Shown: positions 1 through 11,639 of the stretch, piece after piece | Layout of the letters: each line of letters begins with the position of its first letter | How positions within the stretch are numbered: the stretch's first letter is position 1 | Origin: Camphora micrantha | Taxonomy: Eukaryota > Streptophyta > Magnoliopsida > Laurales > Lauraceae | DNA: 64,000 nt | NCBI GenBank assembly: GCA_003546025.1 | Contig: QPKB01000006.1 | Location: 39,399,980 to 39,463,979 of the forward strand | Direction of reading: 5' to 3' | The notes under the pieces: model-generated | What the model was told of the DNA's origin: nothing | The model's database searches: none | The model's input: only the letters and a program-made list of their open reading frames with translations | Made by a program: the position numbers and the translations under genes

Positions 1-802
1 TCTACGCTCTACTCTTATATGCCAAGGGCAAAGTTGTTTTCTTAATTTCCTTTGTAAACAAAATGAGGTAAATTTTGGCGCTATTATGCAAGACAATAAC
101 CCTAGAGGGTATTGACTCTTATTATTGTGGTGTGAAGGTAATTTATATTAACAAAATTTCATTTTTTTAGGATTTTCCAAATTCAAAACGTTTACCGCCT
201 CATCTGCTCATTCACAACTGAATATGATGCACATATACACATGGGAAGGGACTCAAATGATAGACAAGCCTGTGGATTTTTATCATGGAATATTTTTAAG
301 TCAAAATGCATCGAAACTCTGTATTATTTTGTTCGTCCCTGTCAGGTCATCTACCATAAAAAGGTTCACTGGATAAGAAAATCAAAGGAAGCACCCTGTG
401 CTCATTAATCAGTGAAAACAACTTCTCCAAGCCTTTTCTACATCAAATGAGCTTGGTCCTTCTGGTTAGGTACGTTGATTAACCATCCAGTGGTGCCAAA
501 TTTACGACGACCTGAAAAGAAGTGACCAACAAAGACAAAACTGGTAGCTTCCATTCAAAACCTACACGACTTGAGGCATCTTTCCATCATGGATGCTCCT
601 GCACCAATTCTCCTCTTAGTTAAAAGGAGTTAAGAATGATCTCTTTTTCAAAAAGAATTATCTATCTGTTTTCCCTTGACTGAGATTATATTTCTTCAAG
701 TTCAATAAAAAGGCAGTTCTATGTTTGTCCTTTACAAGGAAATACAGGATCTACCATTCATCTAAAATAAATTGACCAAATCTTCAAATATATCATAAGT
801 TT
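1..802. other. Intergenic or 3' UTR sequence
   Basis: AT-rich sequence downstream of the minus-strand stop at 803-805; the first few hundred bases next to that stop could be its 3' UTR. No ORF, RNA gene or repeat with clear boundaries is seen. Confidence 0.4.
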
Positions 803-2550
803 TCAGTCGTAAAGAACTTCATTTTCCATTTCCTGCAGCTCTTCTGCGTTGTGCTGTTCTTGGAGCATTTTATTTTCAACAAATTTTTCTTTCACCTGAG
901 TAACTGACAACTTTATTAACTCAATAATGAAAAGGTTGGCAAATGAGAGTAATCTTAATGGACACCACAATGTTGTCAATTGCATGTAGGCATTCTTCTC
1001 CTGATTATTGAACAGAATAAAAAAGTATTGAACAGCATTACACCAGACACAAGGAGAATCACAAGCAAAATAGTTAACAAATCATACAATTAACTCGACA
1101 AACACTCCCAGGAATAAAGGTTTCTTTTTTTTTTTACCGGCCTAAGAATTTTTTACGTTAAGTAAAAACATTCTCCCTTAAACAAAAAAGAAAACACTAG
1201 TATAAACCATAACCTATTATCCCTTTTTTTTTATTTTTTAAGGTAAGCAGACTTAAACCTGCAACCTTCTGCATTGTAAAATGCGCACCCACCAGTCATG
1301 CTATGGGCTTTAATCTTCATTGTACCAATCAAAAGCACTCATTTTAATACACGCATAAATGATTCACCAAAAAATGCTCCCATTTCATTAAACCTAATAA
1401 CTAGATCATAGAGCAGTCGCACAACTCAGCCTGCCTAATCTCGCGCACTTTGGATGGGTAACAAATCCAACCTAGATCAACAATGTTTGTTAACAATAAC
1501 TTAGCCTGCATAATTGTGCCGAAAATGCAGCTCCCTCTGTCTCAAACCTAGACCACATTTGACTTCTCCTTCCCATCTTAGTACTCCTACATCAGGTCCA
1601 ATGATGCAAGCCAAGTTTTACGCCTAGTATCAGCAAGATATCTATTGGATTTGGCTTCGCGTTAAGAATCCTCAAGTTCAACTGCTGACAAAGCATTCTA
1701 CCTATTCCATCCCTCCCACAAGAGTCCCATCTGCAAAGATTCTCCATTTCCTGACTTTTCTAAAAAATATTCAGCAGTGCAACTCACTAGATTTCAATGC
1801 AGAATAGACAAATGTTTCTCTCAAACACTTGAACAAATATCAGAAACAAAGATCTAACCAAAGAACCAGCTGAAAGCTACAAATTCAAAAGCAAAATCTC
1901 GGTCACTACTGCAATGAAAAATCTTAGTTGCAGCAACGAAATCTAATCTAAAGCAACATTCAACCAAATAAATTTTCGCTTTTGACACAAATCACAAACA
2001 AATGCATTCACAATCTGCCAACTGCAAAAATGCAACATCTAAGAATCTCTTCCCAAAAAAGATTTTAAAAAAAATAATAAATAAAATCAAGGAACAAACA
2101 AAGAAGTAGCAAAAACTACAAACACAGTCATCTGATTTAAACCTAAAAACTTCAACTTTCACATCATTTCAAATTCTTCTGAAATCAGTCTCCACACAAA
2201 CTCAACAATCTAGATCTCTCCTAAACCCACAACCAAAAACATCAGCATCAGAAACTCAACCACAGAGATCGCAATAACCAGAAACAACATCTCAAATTGA
2301 AAAGAGAAAGAGACAGAGAGAGAAAGGGAGAGAGAGAGAGAGATGGGAGAGAGAGAGAGATTGGAGAAGGGGAGGAAGAATACGAACCTGCAACAGAACC
2401 CCCATCCACCGCCCAATTCCCCCGAATCCGAGACGAATCGCTTCCGAAATCCACACCTCGTATCGTTTTCGGTGGCGGATTTCGACAAAATCCAGTCAAA
2501 AACCCAGATCACGTCGATTCGTAAACCCTAGAGAGAGAGAGAGAGAGGAT
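803..2550 (-). CDS. Possible small gene, 5' exon plus short C-terminal exon; product unrecognised
   Basis: A promoter-like block (TATAAAT at 2581-2587, telo-box at 2523-2530) precedes a GC-rich exon, about 2388-2550, ending at a good donor (TTGCAG|GTTCG). Its only ATG (2403-2405) begins MGVLLQ in phase 0. At the other end lies a coding-looking segment with stop TGA at 803-805. With the acceptor at 1001 (AATAATCAG|GAG) the exon is 803-1000 and the product would be 71 aa, with a hydrophobic stretch (residues 14-32 region) and a charged tail VENKMLQEQHNAEELQEMEN. With the acceptor at 896 (TTACTCAG|GTG) only the 30-residue charged tail is coding, and the hydrophobic part would be intron. I recognise no family. 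A non-coding RNA, or a gene with a missed exon in 1001-2387, is equally possible. Confidence 0.35.
2523..2530 (-). promoter_or_regulatory. Telo-box (AAACCCTA on the plus strand)
   Basis: The octamer lies directly after a CT repeat (plus-strand GA, 2531-2548). In plants this motif typically sits near transcription starts of translation- and growth-related genes. It supports a real 5' end here. Confidence 0.45.
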
Positions 2551-2580
2551 GAAAACAAAGGAAGAGGGGAAAAGAAGGAG

Positions 2581-2587
2581 ATTTATA
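2581..2587 (-). promoter_or_regulatory. TATA box of the minus-strand unit
   Basis: Minus-strand TATAAAT sits about 30 bp upstream of a CT-rich initiator region and about 50 bp upstream of a TAGGGTTT telo-box. This is the usual order in plant housekeeping promoters. Confidence 0.5.
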
Positions 2588-2639
2588 AGAAGGCGTGTCG
2601 GAGACGAAGAGCAGAAAGGGCAGTTTGGGAATTTCCTTT

Positions 2640-4121
2640 TCTTCTCTTTTCTTCTTTCTTTCTTTCTTTCTTTTTAGAAGTAGAAGTAGAAGAGACGAAG
2701 AAGAAGAAGATGGATTCATGACGCCATGATCAGAGAGAGAGAGTGAGAAGGAAAGAGGGAATGGGAGTTGGAAATGATGGGAGAGGGGGGTGAGGTGTAA
2801 TTATGCGAAAATTAAGGGGGTGGGTAAGGAATTATTGACTGTTTGATTAGGTAAGGTATGAGGCTGGATTGAAACGTAATTGGTGTATGTTTTTGAAATT
2901 ATAAGATGAGAGAGGTTGGAATGAAGGGTATGGTTTGTATTTGTGGTGGGTTGACCGTACTGATGTTGTTGGCGACCTCTGCTGCTGACAATTTGGATCC
3001 AGCTGTGATTTACCATCTGACCCTTGGGATTTGTTTGAATTTATGTGGGGTTTTTTTTTTTGGGGATGGAGGCTTCCCCCTTGGATAAGTGGATTGGGTT
3101 GGGACTATTTTTAGTAAAAAAAAATTTATAATCTTTGTTATCAAAGAATTTATTAGCTATGACTCAGTTTGATGAGTTGACTCAAATGGCATAATGAAGT
3201 AATTTATATAATGGAGGACATTCATGTGCATCCATCCCTCACCATAGGGTGAGGGTACTTTCCCTTTTTTGTACATGAATACCCATTTTGTACTTCACTC
3301 TATGTACTTGAAATCTCCTTTTTGAACTTGAAAATCTCTATTTATGGAAGCATTCCTCATCCTATGATGAGGGATTGATGCATATGAATATTCTCCTCTA
3401 TACAATATTTTTTTTTATTTTGACATATGTTTTTCCGTTGACGTTTGCCTCATAATGGTTGATGTTTAAATATTTTTCGTAGGATTGTTTTTATATTGCA
3501 ATTCGTAGAAATTTTGTTTAGAGAATTTTGAAATTCTTGAATGCTCCCTTTATACTTGAGTATCTGGAAATTCTATTATATGCGCTAGAATTTTTGAAAT
3601 TTCAAAAGTTATTTGAGACTTTTAGGTGGCTGAAATTTTGAAACACCCATGAAGAAACATGACAATTGCAAACGTAAGAGGATAAGATATCACGTCATAC
3701 CCAAATAGCAAATTACTAATAGAAATTCTAGTACAAAAATAGGCATGCAACAAACATGTGATATTACATGGCCCTAGAATATTGCACGGAGCAATATGTT
3801 CAATATTGCATGGCCCTCGGATATTGCACAAACAACTCTACTTGAACTTCAATCATTCAAGGGAAGATGTTAGATCTTATGGTAGCCTTACAGACACTAT
3901 CCTCTTTTTCTGTGCTTACCAATGTAGTTGGCTCTTGAAATACCCGACTAACATGAGCATGAGCAGAAAATACTACTAGCACATGTAGAAGAAATAACCA
4001 CATGCACATGCAAGGAAGAAGACAAAAAGATCGAACACCGATAGGTTGGATGTGAATGGGAAACCCAACCATTGGGCTATCCCTTTATTCTCATGAAGTT
4101 GTCTACATCAAGCGTAATGTA
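2640..4121. other. Intergenic, low-complexity purine tracts then AT-rich DNA
   Basis: GAA/TTC and GA microsatellite tracts occur upstream of the TATA box (2640-2760), followed by AT-rich unique-looking sequence. Short ORFs show no protein-like composition. Nothing else is supported. Confidence 0.4.
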
Positions 4122-5005
4122 GGGCCTATTTGGATGCACAAGAAAACACAAGAAAATAATATTTTATAGAATATGATTTTTTATTTTCTAAATAAAAGAT
4201 TCTTATATGCTTGGTAACCCAAGAAAATTTTAAAGAAAATATTATTTTATTTCAAAAGGTTCAATATATTTTCCTACACGTTCTTTATGTAAAAAGCTTT
4301 CTACAATATAAAAAAAACTTTCAAAACGACAATTACAAAATAGTAGAGTGAAGTAAATATTTTAGTTCTTCAAATCCATCATGATGTATTTGTTTGCATA
4401 CATGTAAAGTAAAGTTAAATATCACAACACAGTAAAGGTCGGGTAAAATAATGGTAAGAGAAAGTACACAGTGAAGTAAAGTGGGAGAAAATGGCAAAAT
4501 AATTTCTTTTTATTTGAATTTACTTTATTACATTTAAGCATAGTTTTATATGGTAAAAAAAAGTAACTTATTTAGATGTGTGGTAAAGTAAAATAAAAAT
4601 TGATGTTATATCATGGTAAAAGATGAGGTAAAGTAAGGTGAGATGAAGTATGTAGTGAAATAAAGTGGGAGAGAGAGTTGTAAAGTCGTTATTTTCTATA
4701 TCGACTTCACTTTACTATACTTTACCATATTTGAACTTTAATTTACCACACTACTTTTTTTATCCAGACGTGGTAAATTACATATAAATTAAAATATTTA
4801 ATAAGAAGTTATTCTAAAATGAAGTTTATTTTAATCGTAGCACATTCCAAACAACTCAATTTAAGATCTGTAATATTCTTCAAAAATTATCAAATAATAA
4901 AAATATTTTAATATTATAGTATTATATTATTCTATTCTATACTATTTTATTCTTGCAATATTTAGATTTACAAACATTTTATTCTGTAAACATTCAAACG
5001 GTGCC
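4122..5005. mobile_element. Possible non-autonomous TIR element (884 bp)
   Basis: The ends are imperfect inverted repeats: left GGGCCTATTTGGATG, right (reverse complement) GGCACCGTTTGAATG. A TAA follows the right end, but the left flank is GTA, so a target duplication is not clean. The interior is AT-rich with many GGTAAAGTAAA-like words around 4430-4800, perhaps a second nested element. No coding capacity is seen. Confidence 0.4.
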
Positions 5006-5550
5006 TAAGTTTCAAAGTTGTTATGTTGTAATTTAAAGGTGCCTTAAAATTTATTTGGCAAGTTTCATTATGTACCATTGGTTTATGTCATCGTTCTTCC
5101 TTATTTAAGGCTTGAAACTAACATTTGGCATTTAATGATGTATGATGCATGAATTATGTGACTATTGTTTAAATATATCTTTTGTTATTCTTCGCATGTT
5201 ATGTGTGGTTTTGACTATTTACTATTACCCTTAAGAATAGAATATAAAATGGTGCATGACATGAAATACATGTAGGATTCGAACTAACTATAATTTATAT
5301 AAAGAAATGGTAGATTATATGAGGATCACACTACCGTGTCTCCATAGAGCTACTTTAGAAGCCTTAATTTGCTCAATGCAACAACATTGAATCGAACTCT
5401 GTCATATGAGTAAGAGTGTGGGTCAACTATCACACTTTTTTTTTTTTTTTTTGGTAATCAAATATCACACTTAAAATAATGATATTAATAGTTGGATTTG
5501 AAATAACCATGAGGTTGTAGGTCTAATTAAAAAGAATTAGGGTATGTTTC

Positions 5551-8129
5551 TGTTACACCTCGACCAAAATTAATCATGATTAAGGCTAATTAATTGATAT
5601 TAATGCTAATTAAGCATGGTGGTTAATCAAGGTTAATGAACAAAGAGAGAAAAATTAGTCTCAAATGATGCATTAAGCATAATGAAATGGATTTTAATGA
5701 AATTGAATTGGTTTAAATAAGTTTAGACTCAAACAAGATAGGCTAAGGACTTTTTCGTAAATACGAGTTTTTACGTATTTCATCAAATACAGAAATTATT
5801 GATACCAACATGTGTATCTAGAATAGTACGTTAACTTTCATAATAGAGGTGATTTCGTTTGGCCTCAAATGGACCAAATGAGGCTTCATTTGACTCAAAA
5901 TATAATATGGTTAAATAAGAGGGGGTTTTGGTGTGAGAGGGCCTTATATTAGAATGAGATGAGTGAATGAGCTCATTTTCACCTCAAACAAACCCTAGAC
6001 ACCATTTCTCTTCTTTTCCTTTCATTTTCTCTCCATCTAGTATGAAGATTAGAAGAGTTTCCAAGTGATTAGAGTGAAGTTGAACCACTTCATCCATCTT
6101 CATCTTCTTCCTCAAGTCATTTTCCCTCATTGTTGAAGTGAAGAGCTTGAGAAAGATCTCAAGATTTCTCTCATTGAGCTACAAGTGAGTACTTAGAACT
6201 TTTAATGAGTTTACAAGTCATAATGAGTGCTTAGACATGACTTCTAGCACAAATAACTTATAGATTTGTGTATTTTTCATGTTTTCATGGAATTAGGGTT
6301 TCATTTGGGGGTTTTTATCTCAAAAGCAAGCTAAGCAAAGGGCTTTGAGTTAATTAACCTTCAACAGGCAAGTATAAACATGTACTTGTGATTAATGTTA
6401 ATCATTGTAGAAGTTCATAGTATTTCCATGTGTTTTGTACATTTTTCATTGAATTTTGGAATTATTTATGGATTTAATGAGATGGTTAATAGATGATTAG
6501 AAGTGTTATTTGTGAATGAATGATGTATGAGGAGGGAACAGGAGGTTCCATATCTCTCATGTAAGTTGTGGAAATATAATAGAGAAAGGAGAGTAGAAGA
6601 AGGAAGAGAAGATCAGATTTTCGGAATGAAATTCTGAAGGGTTCGCTTGAGTGAACAATAAGTGCGCTCAAGCGAACATCGCTCTATTTTGGTTCGCTCA
6701 AGCGAACACCTTTCTGTTTGGTCCACTCGAGCGAACAATAATTCCGCTCAAGCAAACCTGATATGGGTCGGGACATTAATTATGAGCGAAAACGGATTTT
6801 TGGATTTTGGGTTTTGGATTTTTACATGGACTTGGAGTACCACTTGTGAGTATATGCGCTCCTTAAATTAGTTTTAAGACTAATTATCCATGGGTGATAA
6901 TTACGAGAACTATAATAATGCACATATTAATTATATAAATGTGATGCCCATCGAGAATAACACGTGCATTGGAAACCAATGGTTACGCCCAAATGGTTGT
7001 TTAGATATGAGATAGAATTAAGTAGAACCCTAAATTATTAGTAATTACCCCATTGTATCGTTGTGTTCCAATCTAATGAGATTGGTATTATTGTTACCCC
7101 TTCCTTTGTTATGAAAGGAATTATTGAATTGAATTGAATCCAGAATGGATTGCTTACTGAAAAGTATTGACTCTTGAGTCTGTCACTACCTAGCTATTGT
7201 ATTAGAACTCTAAATGAGTTCAATAAATTAATGAATGAAACAAATGACTAATCCTACTACAATAGATGGATTTGGGGCGTTCTGGAACTCCGTGGTGATG
7301 CTTGTTGTCCCTGGCCCGGACACTAGTAAGTTTTACAATTCCGATCATATCTATGGGTATTGATTGATGCCTTTTAATTGGAAGATGAATCCTTCATTTG
7401 AGAGAAGATGGTAAATAAGATAAATCATTCCTTTGAGGGAATATGGTAAATGAAATGAACTAAAATGAATGCTATGTTAGTGGTCATCTTATACATGTCC
7501 ATTAATTGACTTTATTCGCCTATTGTCATTGTAGGAATTATCTAAAATTGTCTAGAATTGAAATTGATATTGAATAGATTGAATAAGTTCAGTATATGTA
7601 CTAACATGTGTTATTACAAGATATGTTTATACATTGTTGAACCGTTGTATTCACTAGTGTTATTGATGGCATTACAGGCCCGATTGCCCTACCGGCCTTG
7701 CAGCGCCCCCAGCGGCAGCGGAGGAGACCGCTCCGGTTCCTCCAGGAGGATTGAATGAATGGAATGGACAGGATACCATTTGATATGAGTATCTGAGTGC
7801 GTGAAGGAATTACCACATTTTGAGAAGTTATTTTGTATATTCATTTTGAAATGTAATTAACTGTCATCTACATTGTATTTTGATTATGCTGTTTTTGATA
7901 AACAAATTATGGAAGTGATATATGTATAAGGACTTTATTTTTGTATACATGTAAATCGTAAATTGTTAATGTCAAATATAAATGTTTCCGCAAAAGTTGT
8001 ATATTTGACAGGTTATTGAGATTGTTATCCCTTGTGGATTCCGTTTTAACTTTGGTTAATTCAGAGTTTACGGGAGTAAGTATGGGTTCACGGCTCGGGG
8101 TAACCGGATTTCGGGCCCGGGTCGTGACA
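5551..8129 (+). mobile_element. Solo LTR, 2.6 kb, with a perfect 5-bp TSD
   Basis: The block begins TGTTACACCTCGACC and ends CGGGTCGTGACA, so it has TG..CA ends with related termini. It is flanked on both sides by GTTTC (5546-5550 and 8130-8134). Removing it and one GTTTC rejoins an ordinary AT-rich sequence. An AT-rich promoter-like segment (TTATATT near 5946) precedes AAACCCTAGACACC (about 5992), as in LTR transcripts, and this suggests plus orientation. No gag, pol, PBS or polypurine tract is present, so it is best read as one LTR left after LTR-LTR recombination, probably of a Gypsy-class element. A GC-rich patch lies at 7675-7755. Superfamily is inferred from length and ends only. Confidence 0.75.
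6641..6757. repeat. Cluster of five 16-bp palindromic units inside the solo LTR
   Basis: Units of the form GTTCGCTCAAGCGAAC lie at 6641-6656, 6662-6677, 6692-6707, 6721-6736 and 6742-6757, spaced 21, 30, 29 and 21 bp start to start. Each is an exact or near palindrome. They may be binding sites or cruciform-forming repeats of the element. Confidence 0.8.
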
Positions 8130-8134
8130 GTTTC

Positions 8135-8812
8135 TTTACTAGGATTTTAAGAATTTGTGTTTAGAGAATTTCAAGTTATCCAAAAGCTATCCTTTAACAT
8201 GGAATCCCAAAATCCTCTTCTTTGTGGAGCATTTGAAATTTCCAAAAATAGTAAAGTGATTGAAAGTCAAGGAATTCTGATCTTTTTGGTGGCTAAAATT
8301 TGAAATTCTTCCTAAATAAATATAACATTTCAAATTATAAGGGACAAGCCATCACATCATGTTTGGAAAAAAAAACCTCAAAATGTCAAATTCTTTTCAT
8401 AAATTATAGTAAAACACACGCACACACTTGGTTGTTAATTGGTCGGGAGAGGTCGAGCCAAGGTGTCTAAGCCCAACATATCAAAGTACAAAATTAGGCT
8501 CAACCCAACCCTTGCATAGTCCTAATTTGGGTAATTTTTGAACTATTTCTCTTTCTACAATGCAATTAACTAACCTTGTCTAATTATATCTTTAGGGTGC
8601 GTTTGTGTAGAGTCGTGAAAGAGGAAACCCTCTACATTTACCGATGGGTAGATGAGAAAATCTGTAGGGGAAATGAGCACTTCATAAGCAGAACGTTTAG
8701 GATTCTTCGGAGATTTATTTGCTGCACCAAACAAAGAGCACTCCAGTGCCTTGTCAGCAGCCCATTTCCGCTGAAGTGGGCTCTCAATCATATTTGGTGC
8801 AAACTAAAGTAA
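8135..8812. other. AT-rich intergenic segment
   Basis: This continues the sequence interrupted by the solo LTR. Short ORFs on both strands at 8570-8812 overlap each other and look non-coding. No boundaries of a mobile element can be fixed. Confidence 0.35.
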
Positions 8813-8866
8813 ACTTCACTTTTATTCATTCAAGAGGATTTCACCAAAAATATAATAATAATAATA

Positions 8867-9388
8867 TGTGACGCCCCGGAGTCCCACATCGACTATAGAG
8901 AGGAAAGTGAATGGGGTTATATGTAGAGCTTACACCCTTACCTTGCATGAGGCCTTTTGATGGGTTGAGGCCCATCAGAAGCAAAACCGTGAGGCCGGTG
9001 GGCCAAAGCGGACAATATCATGCATAGGTATGGGTGGAGCGTTACAAATGGTATCAGAGCCGACTCTCGACTAGTTCGAGTGTGGGTCCCCTGCCGTGGT
9101 CTGGTGTAAGTGGGCGGGTCTCCATGTGGGCGGGCCAAGAGGGCTGGCAGGCTACTGAGACTGGCAGGCTACTGCACAGGGACGTGCAGCCTTAAGGGGG
9201 GTGGATTGTGAAGCCCCGGAGTCCCACATCGACTATAGAGAGGAAAGTGAATGGGGTTATATGTAGAGCTTACACCCTTACCTTGCATGAAGCCTTTTGA
9301 TGGGTTGAGGCCCATCAGAAGCAAAACCGTGAGGCCCGTGGGCCAAAGCGGACAATATCATGCATGTGTGTAAGGGTGGAGCATTACA
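8867..9388 (+). mobile_element. Intact TRIM retrotransposon, 522 bp
   Basis: A terminal-repeat retrotransposon in miniature. The 5' LTR is 8867-9046 (180 bp) and the 3' LTR 9207-9388 (182 bp). Both start TGTGA[C/A]GCCCCGGAG and end TTACA, and differ at only a few positions. A primer-binding site TGGTATCAGAGCC (initiator tRNA-Met type) is at 9049-9061, and a purine tract AAGGGGGGTGG sits just before the 3' LTR. A perfect 5-bp TSD, TAATA, lies at 8862-8866 and 9389-9393. The 160-bp interior codes for nothing and has a short direct repeat (CTGGCAGGCTACTG). LTR similarity suggests a fairly recent insertion. Mobility must depend on a related autonomous element. Confidence 0.93.
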
Positions 9389-9879
9389 TAATAACTTTAG
9401 CCTAACTCACACCAAACTTATAATCTGTGCAGAAAAATCAACTTTTCTTTACCATTTTTTCTGTGTGGTCGACGTCGACCTTTGTTTTATGTGTTGAGGC
9501 TCGCTAGTCGACCCTGAGTCGGCATGTTTCCTTATCTTCTTCTTTCTTCCTCTCTTCCCCATATCCAATCCAATGATGGAGAAATTCACATGTCCGCCTA
9601 AAGGATTACATAAATAGGAGATGGAGCTTGCCTGAGCCAAATTATCACAATGTTAGGGGCATAGGGATGTTTTCAAGGCTTTTTGCATGCACGCGCCCCA
9701 ATGGAAATTTTTTGTTCCGCCTGTCCCTCTCCTCCCCGAACCTCCACTAGCACCAAAAAGAGTGATTCATATCTAGCAGCTTCATGATTTCTAACATTCT
9801 CGTTTCACAACCTCCTCCACCTTCAAAAGATGTATCCTTTTTTTTCTCATCTCCCATTACTTCCGACAAGAACTTGTAA

Positions 9880-10215
9880 TAAATCGTCTCAAACCTTTAT
9901 GGATAAAGACTAATAATAAGCAGGTAACTTGACCAAACAAGCCTTAATCAAAGTCACCTTACCCCTTGATGAAGAGTATAGCCTTTTCCAAGTACGGAGC
10001 TTCTTTTAAAACTTGGCGATTAATGGATCATGAATTAGACTTCAGTTCTACCATGACCCAAAAGGAAGCCCCAAGTATATTGAAGGGGAGGAGTGAAAGC
10101 CACATCAAATATTTTGCAATTGAGAGCACCTGAGCATCACCCAAACTAGTCCCAAGAATGAAGCTTTTGCCCAGATTCACCTCCAAGTCCTGACATTGCT
10201 TTAAAATATCAAAGG
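9880..10215 (-). pseudogene. L1-type LINE reverse-transcriptase fragment, frameshifted
   Basis: Read on the minus strand, three frames together give the plant L1 reverse-transcriptase 3' region. The order is LEVNLGKSFILGTSLGDAQV, then a piece matching the usual YLGLPLG motif but frameshifted, then KKLRTWKRLYSSSRGKVTL and IKACLVKLPAYY. In-frame stops and shifts make it a dead fragment of about 110 codons. It lies wholly between the inverted arms of the surrounding element, so it was either captured by that element or inserted into it. No L1 endonuclease, RNase H or poly(A) tail is next to it. Confidence 0.8.
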
Positions 10216-10600
10216 ATTGCTTTGATTACAAGTTTACAACAAACCATCAATGTTTGTGATAATTTGGCTCAACCAAGCTCCATCTCCTCTTCATGTAATC
10301 CTTAAGGCGAACATGTGAATTTCTCCATTATTTGATTGGATTTGGAGAAGAGAGGAAGAAAGAAGAAGATGAGGAAACATGCCTGCTCATGGTCGACGGT
10401 GACCCTCGCCATAACAAGTGAAGGTCAAACATAGAAAATAAAGGTCGACGTCGACCACCAAAGAAAATAATTTAAAAGAAAAAGTTGGTCTTTCTGTACG
10501 AATTCCCTGTTTTGTGCGAGTTAGACTAAAGTTCCATGTTCGGTCTACTGGCCATATAAAGTTATTTTTTTAGTAAAATCCTCTTCATTCAAAGTGAAAA

Positions 10601-11639
10601 AGGCAATAATTGGGAAGTTTAGATCAATATATATGAAGCCAGAGGCAGAAGTAAGGTGCCAATGGTTCAAGCCAAGTTGAGCACTGCAGGTAATATTTAT
10701 AGCTCAACCTTAACCCAACCCATTTATTAATCTGAATTTAAAATATGAAAAAAAAAAAAAAAAAAAACCTTCGAAGCCGAAGATGTCAACCCTAACCCTT
10801 AATAACAAGTCAACTCTAATTGAGTTGATGTGTTACAATCTTATAGCATAATTAGTTTGGTAACTAGTGTAAATAACGAGAATAGCCTTATTAACTTTGC
10901 CAAAAATGCCAACCCAAATCCAACCCCAACATAAAAAGAGCTTAGTTGAACATGCAAGTCTACATTTTTGGCCTATTTAACTTAAAGTTGATTCAAACAG
11001 GTGTTTAAATGCTTTGGATTGATTGGAAAAATTTATATGAATGTTTATTTTAATAGTCAATCACCTTTAGAACCTTTTGCCTCTTTTTAATTTTTTTTTT
11101 TCAAATAAACATGAATGTCTAGAGCAGTCGGGAGGTTTTTCTTTTCCTTTTTTTTCAAAAAACTTTTATCTTTTTCTTTTTTAAAGTTTGCTTATATAAA
11201 GTTCACTATCCGATAAAACTGCATGTGCTACTTTCACTACCCTACAAATTCGCTTGTATCTTCTGAAATCTTTACCTCTATAGCTTTTAATAAGATAGCC
11301 TTTTCAATTGAATCAGACATACCAAATAGTCCGTTTGCATAAGGGTCCAATTGAAACAACACTCTTTTAAATAGATTTAATTGAATTGACTATATTTCAA
11401 ACCAATCGGATTTACTAAACAAACTCTCAATTAATTGGTTCCACTCATGAGTTGCCGGTTGTCACCCCTAAGTAAACTTGTCATTTGTTATAAATGGTAG
11501 TTTTATAGTCAAAAGAAACTAAAAGAAAATCTAACTATTCCTGACTTATCCATCAATGCAATACCATTTGAACATATATAAGTAGATATTTTACTTAATT
11601 CATTATATGTAAATATTAAATAGAGGATTTTACAAAAAA
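10601..11639. other. AT-rich intergenic DNA
   Basis: Contains a poly(A) run near 10749-10767 and T-rich stretches near 11085-11180. No gene or bounded element is seen. Confidence 0.35.

Larger units (their letters stand above)
8813..10600. mobile_element. Long inverted-repeat (foldback/Mutator-like) element carrying an L1 fragment
   Basis: The left arm (8813-8861 plus 9394-9653) and right arm (10246-10600) are diverged reverse complements. Shared words include GGTCGACGTCGACCTTT, GGCATGTTTCCT, ATGGAGAAATTCACATGT and GCCAAATTATCACAA. The outer part of the arms (TTCACTTT..AAGAGGATTT) matches on the far side of the TRIM inserted at 8862-9393, so the element predates that insertion. The interior (9654-10245) contains a minus-strand L1 reverse-transcriptase fragment. 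No transposase is seen. No target duplication was identified, so the class is uncertain. Confidence 0.65.

Noticed and set aside
2297..2531. Plus-strand Arg/Glu-rich ORFs
   Set aside because: Translation of a GA microsatellite opposite the likely 5' exon of the minus-strand unit.
7675..7758. GC-rich coding-like patch inside the solo LTR
   Set aside because: Short, ends at a stop after about 28 codons and has no recognisable domain; noted as part of the LTR.
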